From the NCBI GenBank assembly GCA_030913685.1, contig CP133187.1, positions 1,637,501-1,701,500 of the forward strand: DNA of 64,000 nt. The letters are read 5' to 3'. A program made the translations under genes and the position numbers. Each line of letters begins with the position of its first letter. Position 1 is the stretch's first letter. Positions 57,141 through 64,000 of the stretch are shown here, piece after piece. The stretch is from Oscillospiraceae bacterium MB24-C1. Lineage in GTDB: Bacteria; Bacillota; Clostridia; Oscillospirales; Ruminococcaceae. Below the pieces are notes generated by a model that was not told the DNA's origin, searched no databases, and saw nothing but the letters and a program-made list of their open reading frames with translations.

Positions 57141-57332
57141 TTAATGCATGATCTGCGAAACGCTGTCAAGAATAATTCCGGCGTTTTTCACCGCTCTACC
57201 CGCTGTTCTTTTAAGCTTTTTGGTCTGGCGCTGCATGGTGGTGTCGCCGTTGCTCATCATGTAGGCGGCCGTGCCTGCGATTATGCCAACGGCGGCGGAG
57301 GTAATGGCGGACGTCATGTTGTTTCTGTTCAT
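57141..57332 (-). CDS. Small YtxH-like membrane protein
   Basis: 63 residues. An alanine/glycine-rich N-terminal hydrophobic stretch (ITSAAVGIIAGTAAYMMS) is followed by a basic helix (TMQRQTKKLKRTAGRAVKN) and a short tail. The composition resembles YtxH-domain proteins, but it is too short to assign firmly. AAGGAG stands about 8 bases before the ATG. Single-gene unit with its own terminator. Function unknown. Confidence 0.7.
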   Translation of the reverse strand: MNRNNMTSAITSAAVGIIAGTAAYMMSNGDTTMQRQTKKLKRTAGRAVKNAGIILDSVSQIMH

Positions 57333-57660
57333 AACACTTTCTCCTTGACTTTAAAATTGTGGGCGATACTAGCTTGCGCCAAAATTGTCGCGGTAGCCGC
57401 GAAAGTTTCTCCCAAAACGATTCTATGTTATTTACAATTTGGCCGCTTGCATAAAAGCGTCTCTTGTGCAAGTTGCATTTTAGCTTTTTTTTATAATTGA
57501 GAGGCATAATTTTCTTTTGCATATAGCATAATTTTGATCTTTTACCGACGATTAAAATAGTTGTATTTTTACATATACAAGCTTAATATTCGGTTTGTTC
57601 AGCCAATTTGCACTGATCAATTGTTATGAGTAATATAAATTTAACGAGAGAAGGATTTTC
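57333..57660. other. Intergenic region between two divergent genes
   Basis: 328 bases. It holds the leader of the small membrane protein gene, a small GC hairpin (CGCGG-tag-CCGCG near 57388) and the promoter of the pyridoxal kinase gene. No gene is supported. Confidence 0.6.
57608..57636 (+). promoter_or_regulatory. Promoter of the pyridoxal kinase/ECF operon
   Basis: TTGCAC (57608-57613), 17-base spacer, TAATAT (57631-57636), 25 bases before the ATG. Confidence 0.65.
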
Positions 57661-58524
57661 ATGAATCGACCTCAACGAATCGCAGCAATTCACGACCTTT
57701 CAGGCTTTGGACGCTGCTCACTTACCGTAATCATCCCTGTATTGTCCGCTATGGGCATGCAGGTATGCCCCGTTCCCACCGCTGTACTTTCCACCCATAC
57801 GGGTGGCATGGGCGAAGTGGCGTTGCATGATCTGACCGATTATCTCTCTCCTACGCTTTCACATTATCAAAAGTTGGGGCTTGATTTTGAGTGTGTGTAC
57901 AGCGGCTTTTTAAATTCGCCAGAGCAGATTGACCACTGCATGGAGTTTTTCAGGAGCTACCCCAACGCGCTGTCGGTGGTAGATCCGGTCATGGGTGACC
58001 ACGGTAAGATTTACCGTACTATAACTTCCCTGATGCAACAGCGCATGCACGAGCTAGTCGCGGTGGCCGACGTCATCACCCCGAACCTGACCGAGGCGTG
58101 CGTGCTGCTTGGAGAAAGCTATCAAAGTGCCCCCTTGACCCGAAACGAAGCCAAAAGCAAGCTGGTGCGTCTTTCAAAGCTGGGGCCTGACCACGTGATC
58201 ATCACCGGCGTGGGGCTGGCCTCGGGCGAAGCGATGGTGAACATTGGCTACGACCGCGTACGCGGTACATTCTGGTACATTCCCTGCGATTATGTCCCCG
58301 CCTCTTACCCTGGCACCGGCGACCTTTTTGCCGCCGTGCTCACCGGCGCACTGTTGCAAAATGACAGCCTGCCAATGGCGATGGCGCGCGCCACCCATTT
58401 TGCACAGGCCGCCATCAAAACTACTTATGGCTACGGCACTGATCCACGTTTTGGCGTCATGCTTGAACCACTACTTGGACAATTGGCCAGCCACGAGGTC
58501 TATTCCGACTATCAAACGTTATAA
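57661..58524 (+). CDS. Pyridoxal/pyridoxamine kinase
   Basis: 287 residues of the PdxY/PdxK ribokinase-fold group. The N-terminus AAIHDLSGFGRCSLTVIIP matches the PdxY type, followed by TAVLSTHTGGMG (substrate loop), DPVMGDHGKIY and the catalytic YPGTGDLFAAVLTG (GTGD, anion hole and Asp base). It phosphorylates B6 vitamers to make pyridoxal phosphate precursors. AGAAGG is upstream. It is followed 48 bases later by an ECF S-component, suggesting joint uptake and trapping of vitamin B6. Confidence 0.92.
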   Translation: MNRPQRIAAIHDLSGFGRCSLTVIIPVLSAMGMQVCPVPTAVLSTHTGGMGEVALHDLTDYLSPTLSHYQKLGLDFECVYSGFLNSPEQIDHCMEFFRSYPNALSVVDPVMGDHGKIYRTITSLMQQRMHELVAVADVITPNLTEACVLLGESYQSAPLTRNEAKSKLVRLSKLGPDHVIITGVGLASGEAMVNIGYDRVRGTFWYIPCDYVPASYPGTGDLFAAVLTGALLQNDSLPMAMARATHFAQAAIKTTYGYGTDPRFGVMLEPLLGQLASHEVYSDYQTL

Positions 58525-58572
58525 GGGCGTGCCGCTTTCTCAAGGGGCAACCGCCCGGAGAAAGGAGCCGCT

Positions 58573-59163
58573 ATGAATCGTTCTTCTAACGCTATCTATC
58601 GCATCGCGGCGATAGGAGTACTGACCGCTATGGTTTTTGCAGCGAATTTTTTGTCTATCCCCATCGGGGATATCACCCGAATTCATTTTGGAAATGTATT
58701 TTGTGTGCTTTCAGGGTTGCTGCTAGGGCCAATTCCCGGCGGATTGTGCGCCGGATTGGGCGGATTTTTCTACGACCTGTTCAACCCGCTTTACGCAGCT
58801 GAGGCACCTATTACCTTCGCAATGAAATTCGTGCTGGGCGCTTTAGTCGGCGTCATTGCGCATAGCGGCAAAAGCTATGGGAAAAATCGCACAAAAAATA
58901 TTGTCGGTGCCGTTGTCGGTAGCCTAGGCTATGTTGTCGTCTACCTTTTTAAAAATTTCATCTACGAATATTATTTGATTAGAAATCCGATTGAAACGGT
59001 AATGACCAAACTGGCGATTAAGGGCGCTTCGTCGATTGTCAATGGCATGACTGCTGTCATCGTTGCCTTAATTTTGCTGCCGGTTTTTTCAAAGGCCATG
59101 AAAGCCTCTGGCATTCACCAGAAGCTTTTTCCAGCCGGACCAGAGAACGCTGCTCAAGAATAA
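58573..59163 (+). CDS. ECF transporter S component (substrate-binding membrane subunit)
   Basis: 196 residues with about six hydrophobic segments. Characteristic features: an N-terminal ALA-type pattern (IAAIGVLTAMVFAANFLSIP), the loop IHFGNVFCVLSGLLLGPIPGG and GGFFYDLFNP. Energy-coupling AT proteins are not in the window, so it likely uses the shared module encoded elsewhere (group II ECF). Linkage to a pyridoxal kinase suggests vitamin B6 as ligand; this is inference. Ribosome site AAAGGAG. Confidence 0.88.
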   Translation: MNRSSNAIYRIAAIGVLTAMVFAANFLSIPIGDITRIHFGNVFCVLSGLLLGPIPGGLCAGLGGFFYDLFNPLYAAEAPITFAMKFVLGALVGVIAHSGKSYGKNRTKNIVGAVVGSLGYVVVYLFKNFIYEYYLIRNPIETVMTKLAIKGASSIVNGMTAVIVALILLPVFSKAMKASGIHQKLFPAGPENAAQE

Positions 59164-59204
59164 TATAGGCCGTTCTTTTTAGGTTTTCCATATGCCATTT
59201 ATTT

Positions 59205-59243
59205 AAAAAGCCTCAGGATACCGATGCATCCTGAGGCTTTTTT
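59205..59243 (+). terminator. Terminator of the kinase/ECF operon
   Basis: AAAAAGCCTCAGGAT (59205-59219) pairs with its complement (59228-59241), then TTTTT. Confidence 0.9.
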
Positions 59244-59304
59244 GTTCGTCTCTTGATGCGTAGCAACGCTGATTGTTTTTAATCATTCGGCAATCAAATA
59301 ACGT

Positions 59305-59331
59305 CCCCGCAGACCTGTTAGGCCTGCGGGG
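59305..59331 (-). terminator. GC-rich hairpin after the surface-protein gene
   Basis: CCCCGCAG (59305-59312) pairs with CTGCGGGG (59324-59331). It lies 43 bases after the stop of the minus-strand surface protein but has no T-run on that strand, so it is a weak terminator at best. Confidence 0.5.
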
Positions 59332-59373
59332 AAATTGTTGTTCTTGTCGTGCGCAATGATCAAGCTCGCCCAC

Positions 59374-62064
59374 TTAGGGCAAATAGTTTGCCGTTGAGTC
59401 CAAATAGACATGTGCGGCATCGGGCATGGCTTGAGCCGTAACAGTAAAGTTGCTCACCGTTTTGCCATCGGCTATTTTCGCTCGGGCGGCTGCAACTCCG
59501 CTACTGCTTACCGGATCCAAGCTTACCCAAGTGATACCATCCAGTGTGTAAGAAATGGTGTAACCGGTTGCACCTAAAACCTCGTCAAATGAAAACACAG
59601 CATAATATCCGCTGTCGGTTACATAGCTGACGCTAAGCCCGGCCGCCGGTTGAAGCTTCACCACCGAAAATTCAGGCGAATCTGCACGGTCAGAGTCAAT
59701 CTGCAAGGCGTTGGCTGCTTTCGCCGTCACGCTGAATCTGACCTGCGTACTCGTGACCGGCGTCTCAACCGATTTTTGCGTAATACCGACCGGCAGTACA
59801 TCAGACAAGAGATTCGTCCAGTCTGTACCATTGGTGGAAGTCTGTATGACAACATTGTGCGTGTTATGGCTGTTGTTGGTGTTAAAGCTGAACGTCAGAT
59901 TATTCTGGTCACCGCTGATAGCGGGGCTGAGTGGCACCGGCAGCTTCGTCACCGTAACTGCATTTGCCGAGACAGGGGCACTATCGGTAAAGAACATGCC
60001 ATCGCCCAGGGTTTTGACACTGAAGTTAAAGGTTTCGTGTTCGGCAGTGGACACCGCCGCGGTCAGGTTGGATGCCGTTATCCCCGGTATTGCAACCCCA
60101 TTTTTCGTTGCTGAGACCACCTTATAGTTATAACCTGATATGCTATCAAAGGCAAATGTAATCAAGCCCAGCTCCGATGAAGTTATTCTGGGATTGCTCG
60201 GCTGTGTACGCTGCCCAACTGTGCGGGTCTCGGTCGCTGTCAGGCCACCCTGCGGCATAACCGAAGCGGTATATGTTTTGCCTGCTGAAATGGCATATGG
60301 GCATTCAAACAAATAGGTGTATTCATCCCCGTTTGCCCTATGGCTCACGACGGGAAGTATGCTGCCGTCATAGCGCAGCGTCACGGTGTAGTCACTGATG
60401 CCCGCTGCACCTGTAAAGATAACCGCTAAATCCCCGCCCTCGTTTGAAATGGCAAGGCCACTGGCCGACGATAGCGGTGGTACGTCATAAGTATCTGTGG
60501 TTGGTGCCGAAGTGAGGGCCAGATTTTCGTCGCCGGTGGCTCGCACTGTCACGGTGTGGGTTTTTCCTGACGCCAGGCCTGAAAATTCACCAAAGGTCAC
60601 GCCCGACGCCAGCGTCAAACTTGCGATATCTGCACCATCAACCGAAAGCACCGCCTCGTGGCTGTAGGCCGTCGCGTTAGGGGCAGCAGTAAATGAAAAC
60701 GCCAGCTTATTCCCATTCAGGTTTAGTTGGAGATTTGTAGGCGCGCCCAACACGGTCACCGTTTTTGAGCAAAAGTCAGAATAAGCGGATGCGGTATAGC
60801 GGCTTGAGCTGCTGACGGCACGCACTTTAAAAGTGATCACCGTACCCGCCTGCCCGATGAGCGCATTAGTGATGGTGCAGCTGTTGGTATCAACCGATAG
60901 CTGCTTATTAGTGATATTCGAAGTACTTGACCCGTTGGTCACCGAATAAATAACGGTATAGCTGGTGGCATTGCTGACACTATTAAAGGCTAGCACCGCG
61001 CTGCTTTCTTCCGCAGCTGTAATCGTCAGATTGCGTGGCGTCGACAGGGTCAGTACGCCCCCGCCCGAATGGTCTCCGCCATTTGCCGCCGTCTCGGTCT
61101 GACCGATCGCCCAGTTCTGCTCACTGGGCTTATCGTAGTCATCTTTAACTGTCACGTTGCGGGGCTCTCTTTCATATGAGACGTCGTCACTGCAAACAGT
61201 GAGGTTATTAACCAGTCCACTGCCTCCGATATGGGTGGGGGCATTGGCAATCACTGTCCCCACAGAACTACGCCCAGATAAGATCAGGTTGGTGGCATCG
61301 TTTGTGGTCACCTCATCAAGCGCGCCATCTGAGAGCGTCACTTGTTGCCACATTGGCGAACCTCGCTCGGTTGTCACTTTTTTGATACCTGCATAGTTGC
61401 CCGAAAGACTGCCTTCGTCAATAGTCAACTGGTTTTTAGCTGTCATCTGATGAATGGTAGAGGCGCCACCGACAATATAGTCCGTGGTGCCGCTGCCTCG
61501 TTGCGCAACAATCCGCACAGCCGTAACATCGTGCAGCGTCACCGTCTGCGCACCGTTGACCAGAACACGGCCTTTGACCACGATGTTTTCAAGCGTGACG
61601 GTCCCATTTGCCACAGATTCCGATATTACAAGGTCACCCTTGACCAACTTGTTTTTGAGCGTGACGCCGTCAGCATTAATGAACACATTATAGTAAGTCG
61701 CGTTTTCATCATGGGTCAGCGCAGCGTTAATGGTTAAATTCTGCACTTTTTGAGTGCCGGAACCAGTCGGTGTACCCTCGTTACTATGCTGTACGGGGCG
61801 GCTGCTCGGCACTGTACTACCCTGCGAAGGGGATGAACTGCTATCATTCTTTGATGAAGATTTAGGCTTACTACTTGAGGAAGCCCGGCTGGATGACACT
61901 TCAGACTCTGAGGTCAGCCCTTGAGAAATAGATGCGGGCAAACCGTTGGGCTCGCTCCAGACAAGCCACAACAGCACGCCAACACAAACCACTAAAACAA
62001 GCGAGAGCGTCAAAACCACCCATATCTGTTTTCTTCCACCGCGCGGATTTGCCATATCTCTCAT
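59374..62064 (-). CDS. Large surface protein: Ser-rich stalk, beta-helix-like region and six FN3-like repeats
   Basis: 896 residues, start ATG 62064 with GGAGGGGG ahead. Residues 1-40 hold a basic stop followed by a membrane anchor (WVVLTLSLVLVVCVGVLLWL). A low-complexity Ser/Lys/Pro stalk (about 50-100) follows. Residues 105-320 form short beta-strand repeats such as GVTLKNKLVKGDLVISES and TVTLENIVVKGRVLV, of the pectate-lyase-like kind found in S-layer-associated proteins. Six fibronectin type III-like repeats of about 90 residues fill 335-896 (each opens with a proline-containing segment and a hydrophobic-x-hydrophobic core and ends near SYTV/YxIxYT). No LPxTG motif or SLH domain is present. 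Likely cell-surface anchored and adhesive; ligand unknown. Transcribed alone. Confidence 0.85.
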   Translation of the reverse strand: MRDMANPRGGRKQIWVVLTLSLVLVVCVGVLLWLVWSEPNGLPASISQGLTSESEVSSSRASSSSKPKSSSKNDSSSSPSQGSTVPSSRPVQHSNEGTPTGSGTQKVQNLTINAALTHDENATYYNVFINADGVTLKNKLVKGDLVISESVANGTVTLENIVVKGRVLVNGAQTVTLHDVTAVRIVAQRGSGTTDYIVGGASTIHQMTAKNQLTIDEGSLSGNYAGIKKVTTERGSPMWQQVTLSDGALDEVTTNDATNLILSGRSSVGTVIANAPTHIGGSGLVNNLTVCSDDVSYEREPRNVTVKDDYDKPSEQNWAIGQTETAANGGDHSGGGVLTLSTPRNLTITAAEESSAVLAFNSVSNATSYTVIYSVTNGSSTSNITNKQLSVDTNSCTITNALIGQAGTVITFKVRAVSSSSRYTASAYSDFCSKTVTVLGAPTNLQLNLNGNKLAFSFTAAPNATAYSHEAVLSVDGADIASLTLASGVTFGEFSGLASGKTHTVTVRATGDENLALTSAPTTDTYDVPPLSSASGLAISNEGGDLAVIFTGAAGISDYTVTLRYDGSILPVVSHRANGDEYTYLFECPYAISAGKTYTASVMPQGGLTATETRTVGQRTQPSNPRITSSELGLITFAFDSISGYNYKVVSATKNGVAIPGITASNLTAAVSTAEHETFNFSVKTLGDGMFFTDSAPVSANAVTVTKLPVPLSPAISGDQNNLTFSFNTNNSHNTHNVVIQTSTNGTDWTNLLSDVLPVGITQKSVETPVTSTQVRFSVTAKAANALQIDSDRADSPEFSVVKLQPAAGLSVSYVTDSGYYAVFSFDEVLGATGYTISYTLDGITWVSLDPVSSSGVAAARAKIADGKTVSNFTVTAQAMPDAAHVYLDSTANYLP

Positions 62065-62146
62065 AAGGACCCCCTCCGTCGTGATCAGGCCGCCTAATCC
62101 ACCCTATTTTAAAATGACGTATTCTGAAAACCGACATTTATCAGAT

Positions 62147-62170
62147 TGTTTACACCTAATTAGTGTAACA
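62147..62170. promoter_or_regulatory. Imperfect dyad between surface-protein gene and ddl
   Basis: TGTTTACAC (62147-62155) and GTGTAACA (62163-62170) form a near-perfect dyad with one extra T. It could be an operator for the surface-protein gene; unproven. Confidence 0.35.
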
Positions 62171-62289
62171 TAAAAGGAAAATTTTTTCATCTAAAAAGAA
62201 AAAATCAACTCGCATTTTATCGTTTTTACAGTCATTTGCCCAAAATTGCATTGTTTGGCCACAAAACCTTTACAGAACCCGCTTTTTTA

Positions 62290-62318
62290 TTGTGTAATCG
62301 CACCGGTTGTGCTAGAAT
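62290..62318 (+). promoter_or_regulatory. ddl promoter
   Basis: TTGTGT (62290-62295), 17-base spacer, TAGAAT (62313-62318), 27 bases before the ATG. Confidence 0.6.
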
Positions 62319-62344
62319 AGAATACCATAATGAGGTGATAATTT

Positions 62345-63403
62345 ATGAACAAGACAGTTGTTCTAATTTTATTCGGTGGCGTTTCCAATGAGCATGAAGT
62401 GTCGCTGCGAAGCGCGACATCCATCATCAACAATATCGACCGAAGCCGCTTTGAGCCGGTGTTGGTCGGCATCACCAAGGACGGGCGCTGGCTGCTCTAT
62501 AATGGAGATACAGACGGCCTGGCAACAAACGAGTGGCAGCAAAATGCCACCCCTGCGATGCTTTCGGCTGATCGCGAAACGAATGGGTTGTTCGTGTTTG
62601 AACCCGACGGTGTGCGCACCGTAAAAATTGATGTGATTTTCCCCGCTGTTCACGGACAAAACTGCGAGGATGGCGCATTGCAGGGGTTGATGACCCTTTC
62701 GGGCATCCCCTTTATCGGATGCGGCGTAACCGCTTCGGCTCTTAGCTTTGACAAGGTCTACACCCACATCATCGCCGAACAGGCCGGTGTGCCGATGGCC
62801 AAATGGCAGTTGGTCTGCCGCGAAGAAGATCTCGCCGAGGTTGAACGTCGCGTGGCTAAAGCGTTGGGATATCCCTGCTTTGTTAAGCCCGCCAATTCCG
62901 GCTCGTCGGTAGGCTGTTCGCGGGCCAACGACGCTGAGGGGCTTTTTGCCGCATTGAAATTAGCTTTTGCCGAAGATCGCCGCGTTATCGTTGAAGAATT
63001 GGTGACCGCTCATGAAGTGGAGTGCGCTGTGATGGGCAACCTCGAACCCATCGCCCCCACCACCGGCGAAATTGTCAGCCCGGACGGCTTTTATGACTAT
63101 GACACCAAATATAAAAACGACCATGCCAAGCTGTTCATTCCGGCCTGCATCCCTGAGACAAGCGCCGCACGCGTTCGCGAGTTGGCTCTCACGACTTATC
63201 GCGCGTTGAACTGCCGAGGCCTTTCGCGCGTCGATTTCTTTGTCAAGAAGGACGGTTCAGTTCTGCTCAACGAGATCAATACACTGCCGGGCTTTACCTC
63301 CATCAGTATGTACCCCAAAATGATGATTGCCTCCGGCATGACCTACGGCGAGGTGATTACTCGTCTGATCGAACTGGCGCTCATCGAAAAATCCGGCGCT
63401 TAA
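62345..63403 (+). CDS. ddl: D-alanine--D-alanine ligase
   Basis: ATP-grasp ligase of 352 residues making the D-Ala-D-Ala dipeptide for peptidoglycan. Features: LFGGVSNEHEVSLRSA near residue 9, PAVHGQNCEDGALQGL near 99, the ATP-grasp loops FVKPANSGSSVGCS near 180 and SRVDFFVKKDGSVLLNEIN near 300, and TLPGFTSISMYPKM at the end. The NxN metal ligand (LNEINTL) is intact. The window has no vanHAX genes. The purine-rich GAGGTGAT site is 8 bases upstream. A DUF1934 gene follows. Confidence 0.96.
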   Translation: MNKTVVLILFGGVSNEHEVSLRSATSIINNIDRSRFEPVLVGITKDGRWLLYNGDTDGLATNEWQQNATPAMLSADRETNGLFVFEPDGVRTVKIDVIFPAVHGQNCEDGALQGLMTLSGIPFIGCGVTASALSFDKVYTHIIAEQAGVPMAKWQLVCREEDLAEVERRVAKALGYPCFVKPANSGSSVGCSRANDAEGLFAALKLAFAEDRRVIVEELVTAHEVECAVMGNLEPIAPTTGEIVSPDGFYDYDTKYKNDHAKLFIPACIPETSAARVRELALTTYRALNCRGLSRVDFFVKKDGSVLLNEINTLPGFTSISMYPKMMIASGMTYGEVITRLIELALIEKSGA

Positions 63404-63416
63404 AGGAGACATTATC

Positions 63417-63860
63417 TTGAAAAAGGAAGCTATGATTACCATTAAGGGCATCTATAACGTCAACGGCGAAAGAGATGTTGTAGAGCTTTTAACCTGTGGT
63501 GATTTTTATAAAAAAAATGACGGTTATTGGCTGAGCTATGATGAAACCGAGACCACCGGCTTTGAGGGACACCGCACCACCCTGCATGTTGAACAGGGCC
63601 GCGTGACCATGCAGCGCACGGGGCTGACCAACTCACAGCTTGTCGTGGAAAAAGGCTGTCGTCACCAGTGCTCTTACGACACTGGCTACGGCGCCATTAT
63701 GGTGGGCATCAATGGGCGGGACATCCGCTCAACACTGTCGGACGATGGCGGCGAAGTTGATTTTTCTTACGCGATGGATGTCAATACCGCGCTGGCTAGC
63801 GAAAACCGCGTAATTATTAAGGTTTTACCTCAAGGATGCAAACAGCCGGAGGCCAATTGA
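63417..63860 (+). CDS. DUF1934 protein (YwiB-like)
   Basis: 147 residues from TTG 63417; AAAGGAG stands 8 bases ahead, so the TTG is accepted over the ATG at 63432 (residue 6). It is a lipocalin-like beta-barrel in the YwiB/DUF1934 family: VNGERDVVELLTCGDFYKKN, WLSYDETETTGFEG and TTLHVEQGRVTMQRTG, then YDTGYGAIMVGINGRDI. The function is unknown; in many Firmicutes it is next to argS. The gene is 13 bases from ddl, so the two are one operon. Confidence 0.85.
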   Translation: MKKEAMITIKGIYNVNGERDVVELLTCGDFYKKNDGYWLSYDETETTGFEGHRTTLHVEQGRVTMQRTGLTNSQLVVEKGCRHQCSYDTGYGAIMVGINGRDIRSTLSDDGGEVDFSYAMDVNTALASENRVIIKVLPQGCKQPEAN

Positions 63861-63955
63861 GTCTATTGGCACCTACCACGCGTTTTAGCAACTTTGAGCG
63901 GCGACGGATATGCGTAACATTGCGCATGCCATAAAAACACAGGAGAGTGTAACTT

Positions 63956-64000
63956 ATGTTAGGACCGATTTCTCTCACGAGCGAGGCGCTGCGCGTCCTC
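63956..64000 (+). CDS. Start of an unidentified gene cut by the window edge
   Basis: Fifteen codons from ATG 63956, preceded by AGGAGAG: MLGPISLTSEALRVL. Too short to identify. In many Firmicutes a DUF1934 gene is followed by argS, but this N-terminus does not let me confirm that. Confidence 0.6.
   Translation, partial: MLGPISLTSEALRVL

Noticed and set aside
1-64000. CRISPR array, insertion sequence or prophage
   Set aside because: No evenly spaced direct repeats, no transposase or integrase frame and no phage structural gene were found on either strand.

Overview
The window is a gene-dense stretch of a Clostridia-type chromosome (Firmicutes, most like the Oscillospiraceae/Ruminococcaceae group). 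The assignment rests on sporulation genes (gpr, spoIIP), strong AGGAGG-type ribosome binding sites, sigma-A promoters with exact 17-base spacers, an oxygen-sensitive monomeric [FeFe] hydrogenase, NADP glutamate dehydrogenase, alanine dehydrogenase, malic enzyme and a split transketolase. I see no insertion sequence, prophage, CRISPR array or rRNA. Two tRNA genes (Ser-CGA, Arg-CCT) and one unassigned structured RNA candidate are present.

Layout. 1-18.6 kb is mostly housekeeping: a CdaR-like regulator cut by the window edge, metG-tatD, gdhA, cca, an Mrp ATPase, rpsT, gpr-spoIIP, a SprT-like protein, split transketolase, a 45-residue membrane protein missed by ordinary length cut-offs, phosphohexomutase, malic enzyme and hydrogenase. 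A 787-base gap (18.6-19.4 kb) carries seven perfect TATAAT hexamers and leads into a tightly overlapped operon: lepA, hemW, a ChrB-N protein, a cupin, metF, a free-standing MetH reactivation domain and a MetH that lacks that domain. After tRNA-Ser come a BlaI/M56 sensor pair with a nested palindromic operator, a MATE pump with an AraC-GNAT regulator, and an apparent peptide/alanine catabolic run (membrane dipeptidase, transglutaminase-like protein, DUF819 carrier, alanine dehydrogenase, DUF3870).

39-43.5 kb is a potassium module: a small membrane-tethered RCK-like protein, KtrB/TrkH, KtrA/TrkA, a KdpD-like kinase lacking the cytoplasmic KdpD/Usp sensor, and KdpE. 43.8-47.4 kb has a lone AAA ATPase, then a GntR/FCD regulator and a LeuCD-type hydro-lyase pair; the promoters of regulator and target overlap the same ATATTGTA element. 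47.4-50.2 kb holds a GNAT enzyme, a MutS2-like ATPase without the Smr nuclease, and upstream of it a roughly 196-nt structured RNA candidate with its own promoter and terminator. 50.3-56.2 kb is a LUD protein, a decayed ROK-kinase scrap, an AraC/GyrI regulator and a chain of small overlapping genes (ywbE, VOC, flavodoxin, double GNAT, thpR, YaiI, YjbR), then an AT-rich PEBP gene beside tRNA-Arg. The end holds a Nudix hydrolase, pyridoxal kinase with an ECF S-component, a large beta-helix/FN3 surface protein, ddl, a DUF1934 gene and the first 15 codons of another gene.

The items I would follow first are the structured RNA upstream of the MutS2-like gene, the shared GntR operator pair, the potassium module with a truncated KdpD, the nested BlaI operator with a non-beta-lactam ectodomain, and the TATAAT-rich gap before lepA.
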